DNA of 5,205 bases, from contig JAPPKI010000064.1 in the NCBI GenBank assembly GCA_028820035.1, forward strand, positions 1 through 5,205, read 5' to 3'. The notes below the pieces were generated by a model, which saw only the letters and a program-made list of their open reading frames with translations, ran no database searches and was not told the DNA's origin. The DNA is from a bacterium (GTDB taxonomy: Bacteria > Actinomycetota > Acidimicrobiia > Acidimicrobiales > Bin134). This document shows positions 1-5,205 of the stretch, piece by piece. The stretch's first letter is position 1. Each line of letters opens with the position of its first letter. Made by a program: the position numbers and the translations under genes.

Positions 1-891
1 CTTGGCCCGCTGCATGAGCACGTCGTTGAGCAGGCTGGATGCCCCCAGCCGGAACCGCTCAGGAGTCAGCCAACCCGAGCCCAGCGTCTCGCCCACGATC
101 ACCAGGTAATGCCAAGCCTGCTTGGCGGTGCGGATGCCCCCGGCCAGCTTGAGGCCCACGGCCCGCCCGGTTTGCTCGGCCATGTCCCGGATGGCCTCGG
201 CCATGCACAGGGCGGTGGCGGGAGTGGCCGAGGTGCTGATCTTGCCGGTGGAGGTCTTGATGAAGTCGGCCCCGGCCACCATGGCCAGCATGGATGCCCG
301 CCTGATTTGGTCGTAAGACCCCAGCTCCCCGGTCTCCAAGATCACCTTCAGGTGGGCTGATCCGCAGGCTTGCTTGGCCGCGGCAACCTCGTCGTAGGCC
401 GTTTGGTACCGCCCCGACAGAAACGCCGAGCGGTTCAACACGATGTCCACCTCATCGGCCCCGGCAGCCACCGCCCACGGGACCTCCGCCAGTCGCGACT
501 CCAAAGGCGCCAAACCGGCGGGAAATCCCCCGGCCACGCTGGCTACCGCCACCGGGCTGTCGGCCAGCGCCTCGGCAGCCACCGGCACCAACTCGGGATA
601 CACGCACACCGCAGCCACGGAGGGCACCGACCAGTCGGCCGCGTCGGGATGGCGGGCCCGGGTACACAGGGCCTCAACCCGCTCCGGCGTATCAGCACCC
701 TCGAGGGTGGTCAGGTCCATCACCCGGATGGCCAAGTCGAGCGCCGCTGCTTTGGAGGATGTTTTGATCGACCGAGTACACAGCACGGCAGCCCGTTGCT
801 CCAGCCCCACCGCGTCCACCGGGGTGATGCGCACCCCGGCCACGGCATCAGCGGCCCCTGCCGGGGTCTCCACGGCGAGCAGATCGGTCAC
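1..891 (-). CDS. deoC: Deoxyribose-phosphate aldolase, long (eukaryote-like) type; 3' end beyond the window
   Basis: DeoC cleaves 2-deoxyribose 5-phosphate to glyceraldehyde 3-phosphate and acetaldehyde through a Schiff-base lysine, the last cytosolic step of deoxynucleoside breakdown. The minus-strand frame is open from a stop at 945-943 to the window edge, giving 297 codons from GTG 891. Numbered from that start, visible signatures are DLTTLEGADTPE near 59-70, GADEVDIVLN near 144-153, the catalytic-lysine motif FIKTSTGK (Lys about 212), and GLKLAGGIR with the second active-site lysine (about 248). The segment FRLGASSLLND (280-290) resembles the C-terminus of animal-type DERA, so only a short tail should be missing. 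No in-frame ATG exists. GTG 891 is preferred because a TATCCT -10-like box ends 7 nt upstream, suggesting leaderless translation; TTG at 921 is the alternative. It is divergent from upp, a nucleoside-salvage pairing. The family assignment is secure; the start is less so. Confidence 0.93.
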   Translation of the reverse strand, partial: MTDLLAVETPAGAADAVAGVRITPVDAVGLEQRAAVLCTRSIKTSSKAAALDLAIRVMDLTTLEGADTPERVEALCTRARHPDAADWSVPSVAAVCVYPELVPVAAEALADSPVAVASVAGGFPAGLAPLESRLAEVPWAVAAGADEVDIVLNRSAFLSGRYQTAYDEVAAAKQACGSAHLKVILETGELGSYDQIRRASMLAMVAGADFIKTSTGKISTSATPATALCMAEAIRDMAEQTGRAVGLKLAGGIRTAKQAWHYLVIVGETLGSGWLTPERFRLGASSLLNDVLMQRAK

Positions 892-904
892 TCGCCCAAG
901 GATA
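892..904 (-). promoter_or_regulatory. Putative -10 box for leaderless deoC transcript
   Basis: On the minus strand, TATCCT occupies 904-899 and 7 nt separate it from the GTG at 891, the spacing expected if transcription begins at the start codon. No Shine-Dalgarno sequence is seen upstream of this GTG. The -35 match is weak: GTGACT at 929-924, 19 nt upstream, agrees at four of six consensus positions. Leaderless genes are common in actinobacteria, but this is inferred from sequence only. Confidence 0.4.
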
Positions 905-943
905 GGGCGGGAGTTCGACAACCAGTCACCCGTGATGAATGCC

Positions 944-955
944 TAAGGTGAGGCT
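944..955 (+). promoter_or_regulatory. upp start region: AGGTGA ribosome binding site overlapping a possible -10 box
   Basis: AGGTGA at 946-951 lies 4 nt before the ATG of upp and can pair with the 16S rRNA 3' end. The same bases include TAAGGT (944-949), a -10-like hexamer 6 nt from the ATG, which would give a leaderless transcript. The two readings are mutually exclusive for a single transcript. No good -35 stands at 16-18 nt; TCGACA at 915-920 matches well but is 23 nt away. The ribosome-binding-site reading is the safer one. Confidence 0.45.
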
Positions 956-1579
956 ATGGAGGTTTCGGTTGTCGATCACCCGCTGGCGCAGGCCCGCCTG
1001 ACCGCCCTACGCGGGGCCGACACCCCCTCACCGGAGTTCCGGCGAGCCCTAGATGAGCTGAGCGGGCTGTTGGTCTACGAAGCCCTGCGGGATCTTCCTG
1101 CCGCCGTGGTCAGAGTGGACACGCCGCTGGCGCCGACATCTGGAGTCCGAATCGACGACCCCCCACTGCTGGTGCCGGTGCTGCGAGCAGGGCTGGGTAT
1201 GCTCGAAGCCGCTCGCAAGCTGTTGCCGAAGGCGGCCGTGGGTTTTCTGGGCGTGCGCCGCAACGAGGAGACGTTCCAGCCCGAGCCCTATCTCAACACC
1301 GTGCCCGACGATCTCCGAGGTCAGGCCGTGCTGGTATTGGAGCCGATGCTGGCCACCGGAGGGTCGCTGGCCTACGTGTGCGGGCGGATGGCCGCCGCCG
1401 GCGCCGGACAGATCACCGCGGTGTGCGTGCTGGCCGCCCCTGAGGGGGTGAAGGCACTAGAAGCCGCCGCCCCCGGCGTCCGCCTGTTCACCGCGTCAGT
1501 CGACGAGGGGCTCAACGATCGGGCTTACATAGTGCCCGGCTTGGGAGACGCGGGCGACCGTCAGTTCGGAGAGCTCTGA
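956..1579 (+). CDS. upp: Uracil phosphoribosyltransferase
   Basis: Upp converts uracil and PRPP to UMP and pyrophosphate in the cytosol, salvaging free pyrimidine base. The 207-residue product has the family's usual length and is colinear with it. It shows the N-terminal [15 protein letters not shown] segment (5-19), LRAGLGM (76-82), the [11 protein letters not shown] block (96-106), the PRPP-binding loop EPMLATGGS (129-137), and the C-terminal uracil-binding segment [12 protein letters not shown] (191-202). The loop normally begins with Asp (DPMLATGGS); here residue 129 is Glu (GAG, 1340-1342), a conservative but unusual change. ATG 956 is chosen because it places the family's N-terminus correctly and follows AGGTGA by 4 nt. 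The gene is divergent from deoC (64 bp apart) and convergent with the downstream minus-strand gene (21 nt). Identification is firm. Confidence 0.96.
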   Translation: MEVSVVDHPLAQARLTALRGADTPSPEFRRALDELSGLLVYEALRDLPAAVVRVDTPLAPTSGVRIDDPPLLVPVLRAGLGMLEAARKLLPKAAVGFLGVRRNEETFQPEPYLNTVPDDLRGQAVLVLEPMLATGGSLAYVCGRMAAAGAGQITAVCVLAAPEGVKALEAAAPGVRLFTASVDEGLNDRAYIVPGLGDAGDRQFGEL

Positions 1580-1600
1580 GCGAACCCTACGGGGGAAGGA
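1580..1600. other. Convergent intergenic gap without a visible terminator
   Basis: Only 21 nt separate the TGA of upp from the TGA of the opposing gene. I see no GC-rich stem followed by a T-run in either direction, here or just inside the flanking ends. Termination is therefore either factor-dependent or the 3' ends of the transcripts overlap. Confidence 0.5.
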
Positions 1601-2020
1601 TCAGCCGGGACCGCCGAGGTCGGTGTCGTAGGCGCTGTACACCACGTCGACCGCGTGGTGGTTGAGCTGGTCCACCCGGTGGACGATGTCGGCCATCGAC
1701 CGTTCCAATGTTGAGTCGGGCTTATGGGTGTGCAGTCGGTGGATTTGCTCTTGCACCGAGGCCTGGAGCTGAACCTGCTCGGTGCGGATCTTGTTCACTT
1801 GGGGCACCAGCCGAGGGGCCAGCTCGATGCAGTCATCGAATAGCCCGAGGTCGCAGTCCGAGCAGAACCCGGTAAGCGCCCGGCTGAGTTCTCCGAGTTG
1901 GTCCTCTAGGCGCTGCACCCACCCGTCGAGATTGTCGGCGGGCATGCCCTCGGACAAGAGCGCTTGCAGGCCAACTCCGGCCCGGTTCAACTCAATGCGC
2001 CAGTCTGTGCTTTCCCCCAT
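1601..2020 (-). CDS. Conserved-looking helical protein of unknown function (139 aa)
   Basis: I do not recognise this protein. Its reality is supported by a strong GAGGAG ribosome binding site (2031-2026) 5 nt before ATG 2020; an upstream in-frame start at 2074 has no such site. The 139-residue product is charged and mostly predicted helical, with Leu/Gln/Glu-rich stretches at about 31-50 and 75-97 that could form a small helical bundle or coiled coil. A cysteine cluster lies between them: C53 and C56 (CSDC) plus C64, within GFCSDCDLGLFDDC. Several histidines follow (H94, H97, H99, H114, H121, H122). There is no signal peptide or membrane segment, so a cytosolic location is likely. The Cys/His pattern could bind metal, but that is inference. 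It lies 127 nt downstream of the amidohydrolase on the same strand, so readthrough from that operon is possible. Confidence 0.75.
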   Translation of the reverse strand: MGESTDWRIELNRAGVGLQALLSEGMPADNLDGWVQRLEDQLGELSRALTGFCSDCDLGLFDDCIELAPRLVPQVNKIRTEQVQLQASVQEQIHRLHTHKPDSTLERSMADIVHRVDQLNHHAVDVVYSAYDTDLGGPG

Positions 2021-2147
2021 GGCGATCTCCTCGTCATCATGTGGGAACGACCACGCTGTCGCTCTTGCGTTCAACCGCAGCTTAGGCTCACTCCCCTGGA
2101 GCGCGCCAGAGGAATTTGGCGAATTCTGCGGAAACGCTAGGTTGTGC
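2021..2147 (-). other. Intergenic region between the amidohydrolase and the 139-aa gene; weak promoter candidate
   Basis: This 127-nt gap is long enough for an independent promoter. A TAAGCT -10-like box lies on the minus strand at 2084-2079, which would give a leader of about 50 nt, but no -35 match stands at the right distance. Two short inverted repeats share bases: CGCCA (2104-2108) with TGGCG (2117-2121), and GAATT (2112-2116) with AATTC (2122-2126). Neither is followed by a T-run, so neither looks like an intrinsic terminator for the amidohydrolase. Confidence 0.3.
2026..2031 (-). promoter_or_regulatory. Ribosome binding site that fixes the start of the 139-aa protein
   Basis: GAGGAG on the minus strand, 5 nt before ATG 2020, selects this start over the in-frame start 54 nt further upstream. 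Confidence 0.7.
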
Positions 2148-3815
2148 CTAACGGGCGGAGGGGCGCAGGATGTCGCCGGGATGGGCGCCTACGCCGCTCT
2201 CGTCAACCTCGCCATCGCGGCGGATGGGGGTGCCGTTCACCAGCACGTGGGTGATGCCCACGGAGGCGTCGGCGGTGAGCCGCTCGGCGTTGGCGGGGAA
2301 GTCCCGCACCCGGCGCAACGGCCCCGGGGCCACGGTGTCGGGGTCGAACACCACCACGTCGGCATAGGCCCCCTCCCGCAAATAGCCCCGATCCACCAGA
2401 TTGAACAGGTCGGCCTGCACCCCCGAGAGCTTCCTCACCGCCTTCTCCATCGGCATGAGCTCGCGGTCGCGCACCCAGTTGCCCAAAAAGTCGGTGGCTT
2501 GGGGCGCATCGCAAAGCTGGCCCACGTGGGCGCCGGCGTCGGACAGTCCCAGTGTGCAGCCGTCCTGTTGCAACAGCATGGCCACTCCGTCGGGGTCGTC
2601 GTTGGCGATGATGCAGCTGATCCGAGTGGTCAGATCGTCGGCCACCGCGGTGTCGAGCAGAACGTCGAGGGGGCGCACCCCCAGTTCCTCGGCCACGTCG
2701 GTGAGCCGCCGTCCGATCAGCTCGGGCCGAGAACCCGTCTCGGCGATCTGGAATGTCTCCCACCGGGGCCGCATGGCCTTTTGGTGCTTGAACGCCTCGT
2801 CGGTCCGGTTGCGCCAATCCTCATCGTCGTAGGCCTTGAGCCGGGCGTCGTGGTCCTCGCTCATCAACGCGGCGAACTCGGGGTTCACGTTGAGGGTGAA
2901 CGGATCGGACATCACCATCTGGAAAGTGAGCGGGCGAGGAGTGACCTGGGGCCACACCTGAATTCCCTTTTCCCACGCCTCCCGGTTCTTGGCCGCGCTC
3001 TTCTCATGGTTCCCGTTGGGGAAGGTCAGAAGGGCGCCGTAGGTGAACGGCACGCCCACCTGAGGCTGCAACGCGTACATGTCGTCGATGCCAATCTGCT
3101 CGCCGGGGGCAATCGACACCACTCCCCGGCGCTTTTGGCCCAGCACGCCGATGAGCGCTTCGAACTCGTCCCGTGTGGCGAATCGACTGGGGATGGGCAG
3201 TCCATCGGCCCCGCGGTGGGTCATGGCAAAGCTGGTGGCCAGCCCGGCCGCTCCGGCGTCGATGGCCTCAGCCACAACCTCCACCATGCGGGCCACTTCC
3301 TCATCGGTTGACGCCCGCTCGTAGGCCTCGTCGCCCACCACAAACAGCCGTAAAGCGGTGTGGCCGATGTAAGCCCCGAAGTTGAGGGCAATGCCCCGGC
3401 GAGAGATGGAGTCCAGATACTCAGGGAACGTCTCAAAGTCCCAGGGGATGCCCTCGGCCAGGCTGTCCACGTTCATGTCCTCGACGTTCTCGAGGGTGCG
3501 GGCGATGAGATCCTGATGGCGGGACCGGGTGGGGGCGATGGAGAAGCCGCAGTTGCCGGCGATCACCGAGGTCACCCCGTGGTAGCACGAGGGGCTGAGC
3601 GCCGGATCCCAGAACACCTGGGCGTCGTAATGGGTGTGGATGTCGATGAAGCCGGGGGCCACCACCTGGCCGCTGGCATCCAACACCACCTTCCCCGACA
3701 GCCCCGAACCGATCTCGCTGATGCGGTCCCCGGTGATGGCTACATCGGCCTCCCGTCCAGGCTCTCCTGAGCCGTCCACCACAGTTCCCCCGCGAATTAC
3801 AACGTCTGCGCTCAT
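2148..3815 (-). CDS. N-acyl-D-amino-acid deacylase-like amidohydrolase, divergent subtype
   Basis: This 555-residue protein belongs to the metal-dependent amidohydrolase superfamily, closest to the N-acyl-D-amino-acid deacylases, which hydrolyse N-acyl-D-amino acids to D-amino acid and carboxylate. It has the N-terminal beta-sandwich start (VVIRGGTVVDGSGEPG, 5-20), the metal motif DIHTHYD with H60 and H62, the GNCGFS motif with C89 (27 residues after H62, as in characterised D-aminoacylases), GHTALR (151-156), the LSDAGAHVG acid motif (D426), and the C-terminal sandwich (YADVVVFDP). The usual 'HxR' and 'SHxK' histidine motifs in the middle of the barrel are not apparent; the corresponding stretch reads VVSIAPG (232-238) and then PFTYGALLTFPNGNH (256-270). 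Substrate and metal content are therefore uncertain. There is no signal peptide, so it is likely cytosolic. ATG 3815 follows GAGG at 3 nt and gives the family N-terminus; an extension to 4052 would overlap the upstream kinase gene and is rejected. It sits 5 nt after the kinase stop, implying one operon. Confidence 0.9.
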   Translation of the reverse strand: MSADVVIRGGTVVDGSGEPGREADVAITGDRISEIGSGLSGKVVLDASGQVVAPGFIDIHTHYDAQVFWDPALSPSCYHGVTSVIAGNCGFSIAPTRSRHQDLIARTLENVEDMNVDSLAEGIPWDFETFPEYLDSISRRGIALNFGAYIGHTALRLFVVGDEAYERASTDEEVARMVEVVAEAIDAGAAGLATSFAMTHRGADGLPIPSRFATRDEFEALIGVLGQKRRGVVSIAPGEQIGIDDMYALQPQVGVPFTYGALLTFPNGNHEKSAAKNREAWEKGIQVWPQVTPRPLTFQMVMSDPFTLNVNPEFAALMSEDHDARLKAYDDEDWRNRTDEAFKHQKAMRPRWETFQIAETGSRPELIGRRLTDVAEELGVRPLDVLLDTAVADDLTTRISCIIANDDPDGVAMLLQQDGCTLGLSDAGAHVGQLCDAPQATDFLGNWVRDRELMPMEKAVRKLSGVQADLFNLVDRGYLREGAYADVVVFDPDTVAPGPLRRVRDFPANAERLTADASVGITHVLVNGTPIRRDGEVDESGVGAHPGDILRPSAR

Positions 3816-3820
3816 GCGCC

Positions 3821-4834
3821 TCAGTCTCCCACGCGGATTTCGAATTTGCCCGTTCGAGCACCGGAGAGCACCACCGAGCCCACATCGATTACCCGGGGCC
3901 CACCACGCACGACCCGCAGCGAAGCGGTCTGGTCGGAGTGCAGGCGGCGGCTGCGCTCTCCGTCGAAGGCCAGCAGACATGGCCCGGCCACATCCACGGA
4001 GACGTCGAGTTCCAGATACCGGCTTCGGGCCAAGCCAACCGACGCGAACCACCCCGGTGCCAGCGCCCCCCGCACCAGCCGAGCCGGATTCTGGCTCGGG
4101 GGCATGAACTCCAGCACCACTCCCTGCTCCTCGTCAGGGGTGCAGGGCAACACCGTGCCTGCCAAGCCGCTGAAGCCGATGGCAGCTGGGTCAGCGCGGG
4201 TCAGTACGCCAAGCATCATGGTTTCCGGGTCGAACAGTTCCAGAGAACCCACATAGGGGTCATCCACCGCGATGGCATCGACGAGGGCCATGTCGTTTTC
4301 AGTGCCAGAGTCGCTACCTTTCACCTCCACCGCCACCACCTTGGCCCGAGACGAGTGGGCGTCGAGGTCCACAGCACCAGTGGCGATGAGTCCCGCGGCC
4401 ATACCGGCCACGGTGGGTTCAATGTGGACGGGAAAGGCGTTGTTGGTACCGGTGGACACCGGAATCAGCGGGGCGTCGGGCCATCCCAGAACCAGCGCCC
4501 GGTTGGTACCGTCGCCGCCCAAGCTGACCACCGAGCCGCACCCCGCGTCTCGCATGGCCTGAGCCGCATTCACCGAATCACGTTCGTTGTGGTGCAGGGG
4601 CAGGTCGAGAAACTGAACTTTCAGAGGCAGTTGGAGGTTCTCGGTAGCTCGACGGGCGATGGAGAACGGATCCCGGGTCAGCACCACCTGCTCGGCACCT
4701 GTTTCCACCGCACCGTGTATGAGGCGGCGCAGAATGCTCACTTTGTCCTCGATGGTGGACGAACCCGCACTGGTGAGGAGACGCCGCACATCGCTGCCCG
4801 ATCGGGGGTTTACCAGGATGCCGAAAGTGGACAC
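3821..4834 (-). CDS. ATP-NAD kinase / AcoX-type kinase homologue
   Basis: This 337-residue protein matches the AcoX branch of the NAD kinase / diacylglycerol kinase fold. It opens with a beta-strand and turn, FGILVNPRSGSD (4-15), carries the nucleotide-binding GGDGTNRAL (106-114), then STGTNNAFP (127-135), and near the C-terminus AFDGER (289-294), reminiscent of the DGE motif in related lipid and NAD kinases. Family members are named after a gene in acetoin operons, but their reaction is not settled; a kinase acting on a small metabolite or dinucleotide is the family-level inference. No signal peptide is present, so it is likely cytosolic. The GTG start at 4834 is forced: the first motif begins at residue 4 and an in-frame TGA lies four codons upstream of the two GGA codons preceding GTG. 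It is the first gene of a minus-strand operon with the amidohydrolase (5-nt gap) and is divergent from a lipoprotein gene. No acetoin dehydrogenase genes are visible. Confidence 0.87.
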   Translation of the reverse strand: MSTFGILVNPRSGSDVRRLLTSAGSSTIEDKVSILRRLIHGAVETGAEQVVLTRDPFSIARRATENLQLPLKVQFLDLPLHHNERDSVNAAQAMRDAGCGSVVSLGGDGTNRALVLGWPDAPLIPVSTGTNNAFPVHIEPTVAGMAAGLIATGAVDLDAHSSRAKVVAVEVKGSDSGTENDMALVDAIAVDDPYVGSLELFDPETMMLGVLTRADPAAIGFSGLAGTVLPCTPDEEQGVVLEFMPPSQNPARLVRGALAPGWFASVGLARSRYLELDVSVDVAGPCLLAFDGERSRRLHSDQTASLRVVRGGPRVIDVGSVVLSGARTGKFEIRVGD

Positions 4835-4840
4835 TCCTCC
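4835..4840 (-). promoter_or_regulatory. Shine-Dalgarno-like GGAGGA directly abutting the GTG start of the AcoX-type kinase gene
   Basis: On the minus strand GGAGGA ends at 4835 and GTG begins at 4834, so there is no spacer where 5-9 nt is normal. No alternative in-frame start is compatible with the N-terminal motif. An out-of-frame ATG at 4842 (just before GGAGGA) opens only a 10-codon reading frame. Confidence 0.45.
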
Positions 4841-4977
4841 ATGTTGTCAGCACCCGTCCAGTGGGTGGTCATCCACAGTCCTTCGCAGTTCTCAGTACAC
4901 CACGGTGATCCCTCTTTTTTAGGTTTGGGAGCGCGTTGCGTATTGTTGAGGGCCACTGGTTCAGAGGAGGTGTCGCC
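4835..4977. promoter_or_regulatory. Divergent promoter region between the AcoX-type kinase operon and the lipoprotein gene
   Basis: This 143-bp gap must hold the start sites for both directions. On the plus strand TATTGT (4941-4946) is a plausible -10 for the lipoprotein, giving a leader of about 25 nt. The -35 region (4918-4923, at the edge of a T6 run at 4915-4920) matches consensus poorly. A strong AGGAGGTG ribosome binding site at 4965-4972 lies 5 nt before ATG 4978. I see no clear -10 or -35 for the minus-strand operon and no convincing operator palindrome. Confidence 0.5.
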
Positions 4978-5205
4978 ATGCGCCGGGCCCAATTGTTGTT
5001 GATGGTGCTGATGTTGGCTGTGTTGGGCGCGGCCTGCGGCGGCGGAGGGGGAACGACTTCGGAGGATCGCCCGCTCGGCGCGGACTCCGACGAGTTGGCC
5101 CCTCCCACCGCTCAGGTCGTCGTTCCGGCCCCCCCCCCCCCCCACCCCCACCACAACCCCAGAGGGCATGAAATAAGTGGGTTGGGAGGGGGGCACGCGG
5201 GGGCC
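4978..5205 (+). CDS. Small secreted lipoprotein, partial, with frame disturbed at a poly-C tract
   Basis: The start is secure: ATG 4978 follows AGGAGGTG by 5 nt. The product begins with a lipoprotein signal peptide, MRR then a hydrophobic core (residues 5-19) ending in LGAAC with Cys20 as the predicted lipidated residue, followed by a Gly run (21-25) and an acidic, Pro-rich linker. After lipidation it would be anchored on the outer face of the cytoplasmic membrane. At 5129-5143 there are 15 consecutive C. Read as given, the frame continues to the window end as a His-, Gly- and Pro-rich tail with no recognisable domain. With one C fewer, the frame becomes a typical linker, TPTTTPEGMK, and then stops at 65 codons. 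The tail beyond the tract is probably unreliable, and the true protein may be longer with a globular domain. I cannot assign a function beyond surface lipoprotein. Confidence 0.62.
   Translation, partial: MRRAQLLLMVLMLAVLGAACGGGGGTTSEDRPLGADSDELAPPTAQVVVPAPPPPHPHHNPRGHEISGLGGGHAGA
5129..5143 (+). repeat. Mononucleotide tract of 15 C inside the lipoprotein gene
   Basis: Fifteen consecutive C follow GTTCCGG within the coding region, and further C-rich triplets follow. Changing the tract by one C moves the downstream frame between an open tail and an early stop. Tracts this long are error-prone in sequencing and also slip during replication. Its position about 60 bases from the window end favours a sequence-quality problem. 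Confidence 0.85.

Noticed and set aside
889..931. A 13-codon GTG reading frame whose TGA overlaps the deoC GTG, possibly a coupled leader peptide
   Set aside because: It has no ribosome binding site and no diagnostic composition, and it overlaps the presumed promoter boxes. It is most likely chance.
370..951. Plus-strand reading frames of 167-193 codons over deoC
   Set aside because: The minus strand encodes an unmistakable aldolase throughout; the plus-strand products are Arg/His/Gly- or Ser/Ala-rich shadow translations.
1782..3311. Long plus-strand reading frame of 509 codons antisense to the 139-aa gene and the amidohydrolase
   Set aside because: It spans two well-supported minus-strand genes and an intergenic gap, has low-complexity Gly/His/Val-rich composition, and shows no recognisable motif. 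It is a shadow frame typical of high-GC DNA.
3816..4052. N-terminal extension of the amidohydrolase to 4052
   Set aside because: The added 79 residues are Arg/Pro/Gly-rich, overlap the end of the kinase gene, and precede the exact family N-terminus at ATG 3815.
4898..4920. CACC/GGTG repeat followed by T6, resembling an intrinsic terminator
   Set aside because: The stem is 4 bp with a 2-nt loop, the T-run is 7 nt away, and no plus-strand gene ends here.
4858..4959. CCACTGG word upstream of both divergent starts (4864-4858 minus, 4953-4959 plus), suggestive of a shared operator
   Set aside because: The distances to the two start codons are only roughly similar (23 and 18 nt), flanking bases do not agree, and a 7-base match in a region of this size is expected by chance.
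3938..5002. Plus-strand reading frame of 354 codons antisense to the AcoX-type kinase
   Set aside because: It is the complement of a gene with clear kinase motifs and also crosses the divergent promoter region. It has no family signature and no matching ribosome binding site.

Overview
This is a high-GC window dominated by coding sequence, with actinobacterial traits. Starts are a mix of ATG and GTG, Shine-Dalgarno (SD) sites are strong, possible leaderless starts occur, and there is a lipoprotein with a Gly- and Pro/Thr-rich linker. The protein types (long-form DeoC, actinobacterial-style Upp, AcoX-type kinase, divergent D-aminoacylase-like amidohydrolase) fit an uncultured actinobacterium, perhaps Acidimicrobiia. 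The class assignment is inference; no rRNA or other phylogenetic marker is present.

Layout. At the left edge, on the minus strand, lies most of a deoxyribose-phosphate aldolase gene (deoC, 1-891), whose 3' end is outside the window. A short divergent control region (892-955) separates it from upp (956-1579, plus strand), encoding uracil phosphoribosyltransferase. The two are a coherent nucleoside-salvage pair: DeoC disposes of the deoxyribose phosphate and Upp recaptures the uracil base. upp converges, with a 21-nt gap, on a small minus-strand gene of unknown function (1601-2020).

The right half is a minus-strand operon. Transcription starts in the divergent region 4835-4977 and runs through an ATP-NAD/AcoX-type kinase homologue (3821-4834), then, 5 nt after its stop, an N-acyl-D-amino-acid deacylase-like amidohydrolase (2148-3815). 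The unknown 139-aa gene follows after a 127-nt gap and may have its own promoter. On the other side of the divergent region, a small secreted lipoprotein starts on the plus strand at 4978 and runs off the window. Its frame is disturbed at a run of 15 C near the window end, which is either a sequencing artefact or a slippage-prone tract.

No mobile element, CRISPR array, tRNA, rRNA or convincing intrinsic terminator was seen. The window is mostly ordinary housekeeping and catabolic content, and I do not see a clear new biological system. The points most worth a second look are the kinase-amidohydrolase pairing, the apparent loss of two metal-ligand histidine motifs in the amidohydrolase, the Asp-to-Glu change in the Upp PRPP loop, and the poly-C tract.
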